This document shows positions 1 through 16,856 of a stretch of DNA of 64,000 nucleotides, one piece after another. The notes under the pieces are model-generated. The model made no database searches. It saw only the letters and a program-made list of their open reading frames with translations, and was not told where the DNA came from. Numbering within the stretch: the stretch's first letter is position 1; every line of letters starts with the position of its first letter. A program made the position numbers and the translations under genes. The stretch covers positions 372,001 to 436,000 of the forward strand of contig NZ_NMQW01000002.1 of assembly GCF_002234615.1 (NCBI RefSeq), given 5' to 3'. The DNA comes from Paenibacillus rigui (GTDB lineage Bacteria > Bacillota > Bacilli > Paenibacillales > NBRC-103111).

Positions 1-2381
1 ATCCATCGGTACCTTTGCTCCAGACCGTTGCCATACACCTGTCTCATTCCCAGGGCAGCACGGACATCCCTTTGCGCCTGCCATACATCCGTTTCCTCGG
101 ACCAGCCTTCATGGCCGGGCATAAGATAGGAGCAGGTGTCCAATGTCAGCACATTAGGCATCGTACGGGAAACCCGGCCGACCTGAGCCAGCTCTTGAAC
201 TACCTGCCGTGTCCTTTTTGTTCTGATATGCTCTGCTTCATGAAACCGGGCCGTGTCAGACGCAGTTTGTAAAATGTACAGCTTCGAGTCGGCAGGTCCG
301 AACTCCGCCTCGAAGTGCAGGCTTCCCATTTGCAGGGATAAAGGATCGACTTGCACCGTCTTCACCGCTCCGCTCAGCGCGCACCATTCCTCCAAGGCTC
401 CAAGCCCCTCCAGCTGGATCCGCACCAAATGTGAGGCGTGCCTGTCGTTGTTCACAACGAACAGTACCTTGCGCCCCCCGTCCAGCTCCCGGAGCATGAC
501 GAGAAATTCTGGCGCCTCCTCTCCGCTCTCCGGATACGTCACGCTGACCTGTCGAGGCAGCAACTGCTCCAATACGCTGACCACGGCTGGAGTATCCTCC
601 ACCACAGTCAGGTTGGGGTGTTCGTACAGCCTGTTTAACTTGGCTTCCTCCGGCCTTCCCTCCAACCAAACCGGCTGCGGTCCGACAGAGATGATCTTGC
701 CGCCGGCTTCAAGAAAATCGGACAGCAGCTCGTAGGTGCTTTGGAGCAGGGTCCGGATCGGTGGAAGCACCACAATGCGGTATTCAGCCAAATTGACAAC
801 CAGCCGGCCCCCCCGTACGGCCCCTGTTTCCGCCATGATGATTTCATCGCCCAAGTCGAAATCGTAGTGGGCTCTGAGCAGCTTTCCAAGAAAGGCGTTG
901 AATTCGTGTCCAAACGCATTCGTCGCCGACACATCTTTATCTTTGCCCCGAGCGGGGAAGCCGTAAGGCCCCGTTCCGACAAGGCTCCAGGCCGTGGTGG
1001 ACGGATGCAGCACAAGCACGTCGCGTACCGGCTTTCCTTCGGTCAGCACAGCCGAAAGCCGGGCGAAGTAATCCTCTGCCACGTAGTTGTACTTCCACCA
1101 GCTCGTATTGTAATTAAATACCGGTGGATAATCCCTCTTGCGGCATCCTTTAATTGAGTAGAGGGCCAAATGCTGTGACCTGCGATTGACACCGAGCACA
1201 AACTGAAAGTCGCCGATCCAGCGCTGTCCTTCGAATGTAAAGCCCCAACCGGTACACCCGTACGTTTCCGTGAGCACTTCCGTCCTCCCGTACTGGTTAG
1301 CCACGCTGGTGCACTGCTTTACCGTGATATACTCATTCGTCTGCTCCTCCAGCATGTCGATGCCGGGAACCTGCTGAAAACGGTAATTGGGCATAACAGC
1401 ACCGCAAACGCGGGTAGCTGTGCCCATATTGTTTTCCCATAAATAATGCCCTGTAAAAGCAATTCCGTTCGCTTCGCACCATTCGCCGATCTGCTTGGAG
1501 TAGGACTCGCTGAACCTCTCGGTCACCGTCCGCCAATAATCGTGCCGTGCCTGGGGCGAGAACGTTCCATTGAAGAAAAGATACGGGATCAGATCCAAGA
1601 GATCATACCCTCTTCTTTCTTGAAAAAACGCCGGAAACGTGCCGCTCCAGGGAAGCCAGCCCCGTCCTTCGGTAAACCGGCAGTGGCGGTCGTGGATGCT
1701 GGGCTCATCCGTGAATACGCCGCGCACCGTTTTCCCGAAATAGTCTCCTACCTCCCGCTTGTAGGCTTCGTAGGTAATGTCAATGAATGCACCGACTGCA
1801 TCAGGGTTCAGATTATCGGGCGGTGCCTCATGATTAAACCACTCGCTTGCTTCCGATACCTCAACCCGAAATACCAGCAGCACTTCATCCTCCGCAAGCG
1901 TCGCAAGATCGTCCGCTCCGGCCGGGACCTGAAGCCGTTCGCACCGCAGCAGACTTCTCTCGTCTATGACGGCCCGGAACAAGGCTGCTGCTTCTCCAAC
2001 TGCCAGGCATACCCCTTCCCGGCATACCTCCAACGTCAGCCCCTTGGCTCGAAAAGCATCGCCTCCGCGGGCCTGGACGAGCCCTCCGGCAAAACCGGAT
2101 GGCCAACGGTCCTCGTCGTACAGCCAAGCCTGCATACCGAGCTTGTCGGCAGTTTGGACCGCTGTCCGGACGTACTGCATCCACTCCCTGCCCATGTAAT
2201 CCGTTTCGAGTCCGTCCCGGGAATGGATGAAAAAACCACCCATGCCCTGCTCCTGCATTTGATGAATTTGCCGAATCAGCTCTTCCTCCTGCAATTCATC
2301 GTTCCATGCCCAGAAGGGCACCGACCGGTATGCCGCCGGCGGCCGTTCAAACCTGCTGCGCAGCTGCCCGTTTTCCGGCAT
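1..2381 (-). CDS. GH106-like glycosidase (alpha-L-rhamnosidase family), 3' end beyond the window
   Basis: An open frame starts at ATG 2381 behind AAAGGAGG and stays open to the left edge (about 793 codons), so the C-terminus is missing. The N-terminus reads MPENGQLRSRFERPPAAYRS, then VPFWAWNDELQEEEL and GMGGFFIHSRDGLETDYMG, followed by AWLYDEDRWPSGFAGG. This is the usual opening of the large GH106-like glycosidases (TIM barrel followed by jelly-roll modules). Characterised GH106 enzymes remove alpha-L-rhamnose, including from pectic side chains. No signal peptide is visible, so it is predicted cytoplasmic. It lies 119 bp after the GH42 gene and is the last gene of that operon within view. Family assignment is from sequence pattern; the rhamnosidase activity is inferred. 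Confidence 0.8.
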   Translation of the reverse strand, partial: MPENGQLRSRFERPPAAYRSVPFWAWNDELQEEELIRQIHQMQEQGMGGFFIHSRDGLETDYMGREWMQYVRTAVQTADKLGMQAWLYDEDRWPSGFAGGLVQARGGDAFRAKGLTLEVCREGVCLAVGEAAALFRAVIDERSLLRCERLQVPAGADDLATLAEDEVLLVFRVEVSEASEWFNHEAPPDNLNPDAVGAFIDITYEAYKREVGDYFGKTVRGVFTDEPSIHDRHCRFTEGRGWLPWSGTFPAFFQERRGYDLLDLIPYLFFNGTFSPQARHDYWRTVTERFSESYSKQIGEWCEANGIAFTGHYLWENNMGTATRVCGAVMPNYRFQQVPGIDMLEEQTNEYITVKQCTSVANQYGRTEVLTETYGCTGWGFTFEGQRWIGDFQFVLGVNRRSQHLALYSIKGCRKRDYPPVFNYNTSWWKYNYVAEDYFARLSAVLTEGKPVRDVLVLHPSTTAWSLVGTGPYGFPARGKDKDVSATNAFGHEFNAFLGKLLRAHYDFDLGDEIIMAETGAVRGGRLVVNLAEYRIVVLPPIRTLLQSTYELLSDFLEAGGKIISVGPQPVWLEGRPEEAKLNRLYEHPNLTVVEDTPAVVSVLEQLLPRQVSVTYPESGEEAPEFLVMLRELDGGRKVLFVVNNDRHASHLVRIQLEGLGALEEWCALSGAVKTVQVDPLSLQMGSLHFEAEFGPADSKLYILQTASDTARFHEAEHIRTKRTRQVVQELAQVGRVSRTMPNVLTLDTCSYLMPGHEGWSEETDVWQAQRDVRAALGMRQVYGNGLEQRYRW

Positions 2382-2500
2382 AAACCATCGCCTCCTTTGG
2401 CAGGCGCCCTCCGCTGCGAGCGGGGGACACCTGCTCCATGTATCCGTTTCAATGCAAGTCAGGCGCCTTCGCTTCCTGTGCCCCGTCCAGGCATTGTGAT

Positions 2501-9875
<7,375 letters not shown>

Positions 9876-12800
9876 GTGGTGTCCCCCCCTTTCCCATTCA
9901 ATATCGAAATGAACAACCGGTCCAGCGTCGGATTAAATCCTAACCGGCCCGACAACGGAATGCAGGAGAAGACAATTTGCCCCTTTCCTACCGCTGTTCG
10001 AGCAACCAGAGGAAGCTTCCGTTTGCCGCTGGTCTCGCTGTTTGGAAGATAGGCGAACACCAGCTCTTCCAGCCCTTCTCCCAGCAGATGGCAGTTCGAA
10101 ATACCGTCGATCCGATCTGTCGTCAGATGGTACAAATACGATAAATCGTCCGGCCTCAGCCCGATAGCCTGCATAAGCTCCGTTTGAAGCGACAGCGTGT
10201 AAACCTCACGAAGCTTTGCTGTCTGCACGCTGGTACCATCTATATCCCAAGGCTCGCTATCGAAGCGATCGAGCAGGAACAAAGCTGTGGCGCCGTTCTT
10301 TACTTTTTCGAGAATCGCAGCCTGATGCTGCTGATACATATCCTTCGAAGCAATAACGAGAGGTCCGGTCTGGTCTTCTTCTTCGGAGAACGGTTTTCCA
10401 TCTATCTCCAGCAGTGAGCAAAGCAGCTCCGCTTCGGTATCGAGAACCATGACCTGATCCGGCGTAAGCGCCTTCGATTTGACGAACACTTCCAATGTGA
10501 ACCGCTCGCGATTGACGATTTCACCCTTCTCGCTAATCAAGCAGGCATCGACATGCAGGCTTTGTCTGTCCTCCATCTGAGGGACGGAAAAGTGAATTGT
10601 GCCCGCATAGAGGGATGAGGCCGCCGGAAGTGTCCTCATGAGCTCGTAGCTTCCGTATTCGCGCGTATCGTCACGCAGTGTCGCAATAACGCGGCATTTA
10701 TCGTAAGCCCTCACCGTATCGTTCAACAGCCAGGCTTCGATGTCGATCGTCTCCCCCGTATACACCTTCCAACGATCGGTTCTTAGATGAACGCGTACCG
10801 GCTCAAGACAATCCCTATAGGTGAAATAGGCGGGCTTAGGAATACGGTCGGCTCCAACAAGGGCCTTCATCCATCCGGACGGCCAGGCATCGATCAGCAA
10901 ATGAATCGCCGTGGACACCACTGAATCCGCTCTTCTCCGCCAAGCATCCGTCATGAGCTTTGTCGCCAGACATTGATGCTTCTGGCTTGCTTCGATCCAT
11001 GTCCGAATCGTTCGCTGCTCGGTGTACCAATCCCCATGCAAGCCATAAGTTTGTGCGCCATGAATCCGGTTCGGCATCCATGGCTCCGAATCTTCCGCAG
11101 GCAGCCATTCCTTAGGATATCGGCTCATCATCAGCTCGTAATGGTCCAGTCCCTCTGTTCCATACTCCCCGCAGCCCGCTTTCCAGCCGTCCCGGATCGG
11201 CGGAAGATATCCTTTGTGCATTTTCCCTACGGAAATGCCATTGTTTGTATACCACATGTTATAGCAGTGAAAATCGGGCAGTCCTTCCCGGGTCGGCGGA
11301 TTATAATCCCCATCGGCATTTTTGACAACGCGATCGGGGTTTTCAACAAAAATGGCCTGCCGTGCGGCTACAAAAAAAGCTTCCAGCTCGTTCCGGTGCA
11401 GATGGCGATGACCCTTGCGGCGTTTTTCCGTTCTCGACGGCTCATTGATCAATGACACGATGACCGAGGACGGGTGGCTGCGGATCAGCCGCTCCATTTC
11501 CGCTGCCTGCCGAACCCCTTCAACGAACTGATTGCGGCGGATAAAGCCGAAGGTAGGCAGGTCGCATTGGTGCATCATGCCGAGCATATCGAAATAATCG
11601 TAGATTTCCTCCTGAACCGGACGCTGCGTAATACGGTAAAAGTTCATATGAGCCAGCTTCGCAATCAGGATATCGTCAATAAGCTGGTCGTAATCATTTT
11701 GCATCACGCACTGCTGCAGGTGGCCCATTTCATTGGCACCCCTCAGCAATACAGGCTCATTGTTCAAATATAACGTTCCTTTGGGTGTATTCTCTTCATC
11801 CATATGGAACTTGCGCATGCCGAAATGGCTGTCGTGCAAATCAACATAGGTGTCTTCATTGCGCACCTTCACCCGGGCCGTATACAGGTACGGTGTTTCC
11901 GGCGACCACAAATGGCTGCAAGGAAAATCCACCTTATAACGGAAATAGTTGATCCCGGGGCCGGCATAAGCGACCTGGAACGGGATCGGACCAATGCCTT
12001 CTCCTTCAAAGTTTTTGGGCAGCAGCTCCAGACACAGCTCAAAGTTTTCCATCAGCCTGTTCGTTGTGTTAATCACGTCGATCCATACTTCCACGAACGC
12101 TTCATCGATGTTAGGCCGGATAAATAAGTCCTGGACGAACAACGGATGGCGTTCCTCCAAATACACATTGTTATAAATACCCGCACCCGGCGGGCAATGA
12201 TTCCATCCGCTGTAGGGATCGTCCCAGCCCGGACCGGTCGCCGCGTACATTTTATCCCCATCCAGCTTCGTTCCGCCCACACCCATCATCGAATAGTCGT
12301 TGTTCACTTCGATAACAAGCGTATTCTGCTCCTGCAAATAATCCGTCACGTCAAATTCAAACGGTGCGAAGAAGCCTTCATGACTGCCCAGGCATTTGCG
12401 GTTTAAATACACGGTCGCTTTGTAATCGACTCCTTTGAACACAAGATACATTCTCTTATCACCGCGAAGGCCTTCATAACCGAATTCCGTCCGGTAAAAA
12501 CCCGTCCATTTGCCCTGCTCTCCCGTAGGTCCGCGGAAATCGGGGACGTTCACCGTCTCCCAGTCGCCCTCACCCTCCAGCACCCGGGAGAACCGGGCAT
12601 CCGCCTCCTCGTAATACCGGAATTGAAATTGGCTGCACGGCTGCCTTTTGCGGGTGATCTCGGCAGGCGGCGTAAGGTTGCGCATATAAGGCCGGTACTT
12701 TTCTCGCAGCTGCATCAATTCCTCGTGAAAAAGAGCCATTCGCGCTTCATAGGAAAGTGGTGCAGCGCTGACCGCTTTCTCCGATCCCGGGGCGAAATAT

Positions 12801-12965
12801 TGTTTCTCGTAGACTACGGGAGGCAGCTCCCGCATTTCATTCTTATTTCCCGGATGTTCGCGGAACGCTATTTCCGCAAACGGATCCTGATGCTTGGCTT
12901 GCTCCAAACTAATATCCCCCTCACGACTCAAAAATGAACCAGGCAGACCGGCTGCCCGCCATAGA

Positions 12966-14627
12966 TTATCTTTTTAACATATGAATTTCAAAATCTAGCG
13001 TGAAGCCCAGGCTGTCCTTCGGCGTCATTCTCACTTCCGCTGCACCGAAGCGCTGTATCCAGCAGTCAGCTTCTCCTAAGAAGGGCTCTACTGCGGTACG
13101 AATCGTTTCATCCAAGAAATCGTCCGTCACGAGCCATTGTCCGAAACCTTTGCGTCCGCTGGTTCGCATCTCCTGCGGCGCATCCGTTGGCAGCAGCCAA
13201 GCTGCAATTACGACAACGCTTCCATGATTGGCTGCATCGAAAATAGCTGCCAAGCTTTCCGCCGATAGCGAGGAGCCTCCGGCCAAGATGAGCTTCGGCT
13301 TGCCCAATCGCTCCCTGCTCACCCGATCGTCATAAGCAACAACGTTATTCACCGGGTAAAACAACGGGTGCACCCCGCGCCCGTTCTCCGTCGCATATCC
13401 TCCGGCAAGCGGGAATTTCTCAAGCGGTACATCCCGCTTCAAGCTGTGCCTCGGGAAATCGTAGCCCGGAATATGCATGCAGCTGCCGTGGGCCGGGATG
13501 GCTCCTCTGCTGAGCAAATGCCATATATGAAAAATGCTTTCGCTATGATTCGTCTCCGATGTCACAGGTTCCCTGTTTCCGAACAGCCTTTCATTCTGGC
13601 CGTAATTGCTGTCATCCGAATGAATGACGACAATGTCCGGGTCGGCCTCCGAGTGCTTCCAGGTTAACGGATGCTCGGGAATGAATTGTTTCGTAAATTC
13701 CATCCATACATCGCCAAACTCCGTCTGCTTGAAGCCACTTGGCGTATATTGCATGAGTACGTCTATGTTTTCCGCAAATAAATGGGTCGGGCCCATGAAA
13801 TAGCCCATCCGCAAGGCCGAAGCAAACTCCTCGGGTGAATGCCCCGGAAATCCAGGAAACCGGGTAAACCAAGTTCCTGTATCCGGCCCCCATAAGTCGG
13901 CGCAAATCCAGAGTGATCTTCCGTACTGCTTTGCTGCGCCTAACGCGGTAGCAAGCTGAAGGGACTGGAACGACTCCTTCATTACTTTGGGGCATACATC
14001 CATGCCTGCTCTCGCAAGGGTATGAAACATCGTCGGAAACACCTGCTCTGTAATCAGCGGCATGGATGGAGCCGTCACACTCTTTTGCCCGGACACATGC
14101 TGTACGTGCTTCACCTGTTCCTGTACGGCCCGCTCCACCTTGCTTCGCGCAGCTTCCAGGCTCATGCCGTCCGTAACGCCCCAGTGCGGAAACCAACCGT
14201 CTTTACGGTATTGCGCCGCGTTGATTTGCAAATGCTCCGGCTCATCATACAATAACCCGATGCATCTTCCGGATTCGGCAGCCCGGGTGATCAAAGCATC
14301 CGGAACATCATAACGGTTCGTTCCTTCCACCCACGGTCCGTTAATGTTCCCGTATTCGTTGCCAAGACATATATCCAGACCTGCGCGATCGATATCCTCC
14401 CATAGGTGCTGCTGATCCTCCTGCCCCGGGATGACATGATGTACATAGAAATCTGCGCTCAGCTCCAGCAACGCTTGAACGAAAGCCCCCGGCTCCGGCT
14501 TCGGATCCTGGGAAGGACAGATGCTGCCTGTACCCGTACGCATTACGAGATCGGATGCCTCTCCCGCCCATGGATCCTGCCAAGCTACAACCGGTCCTTG
14601 TATGCCCAATTTCGGTTTACGCACCAT
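12966..14627 (-). CDS. Unassigned TIM-barrel glycoside hydrolase-like protein
   Basis: 553 residues; no named family recognised. The first ~330 residues have TIM-barrel-like order with acidic residues at strand ends, such as GLLYDEPEHL, DICLGNEYGNINGPW and FAENIDVLMQYTPSG. The next ~200 residues (VVIHSDDSNYG, PKLILAGGSSLSAESLAAIF, HGSVVVIAAWLLP) resemble the amidotransferase-like domain that follows the barrel in GH42 and related families. ATG 14627 is preferred: AAGGA lies five bases upstream and the start overlaps the isomerase stop by 11 bp; an ATG at 14633 is less well placed. No signal peptide. Position between sugar isomerase and GH2 genes points to a cytoplasmic role in oligosaccharide breakdown; substrate unknown. 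Confidence 0.65.
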   Translation of the reverse strand: MVRKPKLGIQGPVVAWQDPWAGEASDLVMRTGTGSICPSQDPKPEPGAFVQALLELSADFYVHHVIPGQEDQQHLWEDIDRAGLDICLGNEYGNINGPWVEGTNRYDVPDALITRAAESGRCIGLLYDEPEHLQINAAQYRKDGWFPHWGVTDGMSLEAARSKVERAVQEQVKHVQHVSGQKSVTAPSMPLITEQVFPTMFHTLARAGMDVCPKVMKESFQSLQLATALGAAKQYGRSLWICADLWGPDTGTWFTRFPGFPGHSPEEFASALRMGYFMGPTHLFAENIDVLMQYTPSGFKQTEFGDVWMEFTKQFIPEHPLTWKHSEADPDIVVIHSDDSNYGQNERLFGNREPVTSETNHSESIFHIWHLLSRGAIPAHGSCMHIPGYDFPRHSLKRDVPLEKFPLAGGYATENGRGVHPLFYPVNNVVAYDDRVSRERLGKPKLILAGGSSLSAESLAAIFDAANHGSVVVIAAWLLPTDAPQEMRTSGRKGFGQWLVTDDFLDETIRTAVEPFLGEADCWIQRFGAAEVRMTPKDSLGFTLDFEIHMLKR

Positions 14628-15492
14628 AGGCATCCTTCGCTTTCCCGCTCGATTCGGCCGCTTCAAAGGCATTTCGAATCAGCTGCAAGCAATCAGCAAT
14701 CTCCTCCGGCTTCGCATGCTCCAGTATAAGCGGCGTATGCGGCATCCTGTCGGCCAAAAGGGAGGCATATACGTTCCAATCCGCCTGCCCCGCACCAACC
14801 CGAGGCGTCGTGAAACCTTCTTTGTCATACAGTGTATCCTTGGCGTGGGCGATCGGACTGTACGAGCCGATGCAGTCAAAAATGCTCGCCATCACCGTTT
14901 CCTGCCGCACCAGCTCTTCTTCCTTCAAATAATTGAATGGATCCATAATCAGCCCGAGCCCTTCGGAGCCGAGCTGCTCCATCATGCGTGCCGCCTGCTC
15001 CGCCTCTGCCAATACGTTAAGCGCGAAGCCTTCAATCAACAGCACCGATTCGTTACGTACCGCTCTGCTCCTCAGCCGGTCAACGATACGAAGCAGTTCA
15101 TCCCAAGCCTCGGGGGAACGATTCCCTTCGAAATCCCGCCAAGCATTCGTCGGATGCAGGCTTCCCGTCTCCGTGGCAATATACCTCGTTCCGTACTCAG
15201 AGCATAGGTCAATCATCTTTTCGAGCTGCAGCAGCTTGTCTTCCCGTTTGGCCAAATTCGGATTCATCAAATTCGTATAGCCGGACAGACCTACAATGCG
15301 AATCCCTTTATCCTCAAAAATGGAGCGAAGCTTCTGTACACGCACCGGTGAAAAGGGCTCCTCATCCATAACCATCAATTTCTGCTTCGGATCAAGCTGT
15401 ATTGAGGTCAAGCCATGCTTGCAAGCGTTTTCGGCCATGGCTTCGGCTGACCATCCCATGTAAACATAGCTCATAAACCCTAACGGATTCAT
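14617..15492 (-). CDS. Sugar phosphate isomerase/epimerase-like TIM-barrel protein
   Basis: 291 residues of the xylose isomerase-like TIM-barrel superfamily (AP endonuclease 2 fold). Segments YIATETGSLHPTNAW, VLLIEGFALN, LGLIMDPFNYL, IAHAKDTLYD and LILEHAKPEEI supply the Glu, Asp and His residues that usually bind a divalent metal. Members of this group isomerise or epimerise free or phosphorylated sugars or inositols, often next to Gfo/Idh oxidoreductases, as here. The start ATG 15492 overlaps the oxidoreductase stop as ATGA, so the two are translationally coupled and probably act in sequence on a released monosaccharide. Which sugar is not evident. Confidence 0.85.
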   Translation of the reverse strand: MNPLGFMSYVYMGWSAEAMAENACKHGLTSIQLDPKQKLMVMDEEPFSPVRVQKLRSIFEDKGIRIVGLSGYTNLMNPNLAKREDKLLQLEKMIDLCSEYGTRYIATETGSLHPTNAWRDFEGNRSPEAWDELLRIVDRLRSRAVRNESVLLIEGFALNVLAEAEQAARMMEQLGSEGLGLIMDPFNYLKEEELVRQETVMASIFDCIGSYSPIAHAKDTLYDKEGFTTPRVGAGQADWNVYASLLADRMPHTPLILEHAKPEEIADCLQLIRNAFEAAESSGKAKDAYGA

Positions 15493-16586
15493 CCCTGCTC
15501 ACTTCCTTTTAGCAAGTGTTCTCTCTCCACAACGCGGCCTTCTTGGCTCGAAATGACCATCGCTGTCGTCATCGCTACCGTTTGCAGATTATCCTCCGGT
15601 GTGACCGGGGGCTGAGTTCCTTGATCTATTGAGGTGATGAACGCAAGCATGGAGCCTGCGAATGCGTCCGGGAACCAGCTTCCCTTCAGCTTGATTTCGT
15701 GAACGACATTCTTGTGCTTCGTCAGTGCCATATATAACGTATCCTGGGTACACCAGGCACTGCCTTCGGTTCCGTCCACCCACCAGGTGTTGCCGTGGGA
15801 GCGGTTCGCTTTCGCAATATTGTTAAAATGCAGCGCCGCCATCAATGGATTTCTTCCGCCCTTCGGCCCGAATTCCACATTCGCCGAATAGATCAGCGGA
15901 TCAATCGCATTTTGTTCCTTCAGCTGCGCCGTGGTGCAATGAACCCGTGACCATTCCTGCCCGGTAGGGTTAAAGTAGCGGCACAAATCGACATAATGAA
16001 CGCCGTGATCGACGATATTGAAATGGTTCATCTTCGTCCACCACCAGCCGGCTTGATCCTGGAACGAACGCATATGATGATGAATGCTGTAAATGTCCCC
16101 GAGCAGCTGCTGCTCGAGCACCAGCTTTAACGCCATGTGCGCCGGGGCCCAGCGGGCTTGCTGATTTACCCCCAGCGTAATACCGAGGCGACTCGCCTCC
16201 TCGCTCAGCACCTTCGCATGCTCAAGGTCCAGGTCCAAAGGCTTTTGGCATAATACCGGACGGGGAGCCTTGCTGATCTGCCGAAGCACCTCAAGCCGTG
16301 GAGCCGGATGAATAGCCATATCAATGACGGCAACGTCTTCCCTCTCCAGCAGCTCATTGACATCCGTCGTCCAGAACGGGATATCAAATTTCTCTGCGGT
16401 CGCCCGCGCTGCTTCCTCGCTTACATCGCAGCAGGCCGCGATACGCAATCCATATTTACGGTATGCGGGCAAATGTGCCGAATTGGCGATGCTTCCGCAG
16501 CCGATTAAGCCGATACCATATTTGTTCACATCGCTGATGTGCGATTTTCTCGGCAAATATTGTTCAGGTCTAATAAATTCCATCAT
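15489..16586 (-). CDS. Gfo/Idh/MocA family NAD(P)-dependent oxidoreductase
   Basis: About 365 residues. An N-terminal Rossmann fold has the nucleotide motif GLIGCGSIANSAHLPAY; the conserved lysine motif usually written EKP appears as CQKPLDLD, and the C-terminal substrate domain contains DHGVHYVDLCRYF with the usual catalytic histidine region. Such enzymes oxidise or reduce a sugar or polyol with NAD(P). ATG 16586 (or the adjacent ATG 16583) follows GAGAGAGGTG. It is the first gene of the leftmost operon, preceded by a 270-bp region with a CCTATA-type promoter element, and is coupled to the isomerase that follows. Confidence 0.92.
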   Translation of the reverse strand: MMEFIRPEQYLPRKSHISDVNKYGIGLIGCGSIANSAHLPAYRKYGLRIAACCDVSEEAARATAEKFDIPFWTTDVNELLEREDVAVIDMAIHPAPRLEVLRQISKAPRPVLCQKPLDLDLEHAKVLSEEASRLGITLGVNQQARWAPAHMALKLVLEQQLLGDIYSIHHHMRSFQDQAGWWWTKMNHFNIVDHGVHYVDLCRYFNPTGQEWSRVHCTTAQLKEQNAIDPLIYSANVEFGPKGGRNPLMAALHFNNIAKANRSHGNTWWVDGTEGSAWCTQDTLYMALTKHKNVVHEIKLKGSWFPDAFAGSMLAFITSIDQGTQPPVTPEDNLQTVAMTTAMVISSQEGRVVEREHLLKGSEQG

Positions 16587-16706
16587 TTCACCTCTCTCGG
16601 TCAAGCGGCATTGATACTACGTTCCCCCCCTTATCTGGGCCGTCATGAAAGATGCCGCTTCGCCATAATGATTCCAGTTTATTTCTAGGTTGTTATCTGC
16701 ACCTTT

Positions 16707-16758
16707 AGATTACACCAGTGCCAAAAATCATGTATAGGTTGTTTATGCTTTTTTAAGG
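16707..16758 (-). promoter_or_regulatory. Promoter/operator D (CCTATA element) for the Gfo/Idh-GH2-GH42 operon
   Basis: On the minus strand a proximal CCTATA half-site (16738-16733) lies 20 bp after a degenerate CCTTAA half-site (16758-16753). A -10-like TGTAAT/TAATCT lies 24-26 bp downstream. The arrangement matches the elements near 28350, 33720 and 41400. The rest of the 16587-16856 intergenic region holds only the terminator of the preceding operon. The match here is the weakest of the four minus-strand copies. Confidence 0.5.
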
Positions 16759-16811
16759 GATTATTGAACTATCGTTATCAGGTGTACGGGGTTCCCGAAT
16801 TGTACGATAAC

Positions 16812-16843
16812 AAAGAGGCCATCAGATACAATGGCCTCTCTTT
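16812..16843 (-). terminator. Rho-independent terminator after the GH95 gene
   Basis: A perfect 9-bp stem (AGAGGCCAT / ATGGCCTCT) with an 8-base loop and extra A-T pairs lies 14 bp after the GH95 stop and is followed on the minus strand by TTTGTTAT. It ends the ABC transporter operon before the next promoter. Confidence 0.85.
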
Positions 16844-16856
16844 GCTTCCGCTTCAA

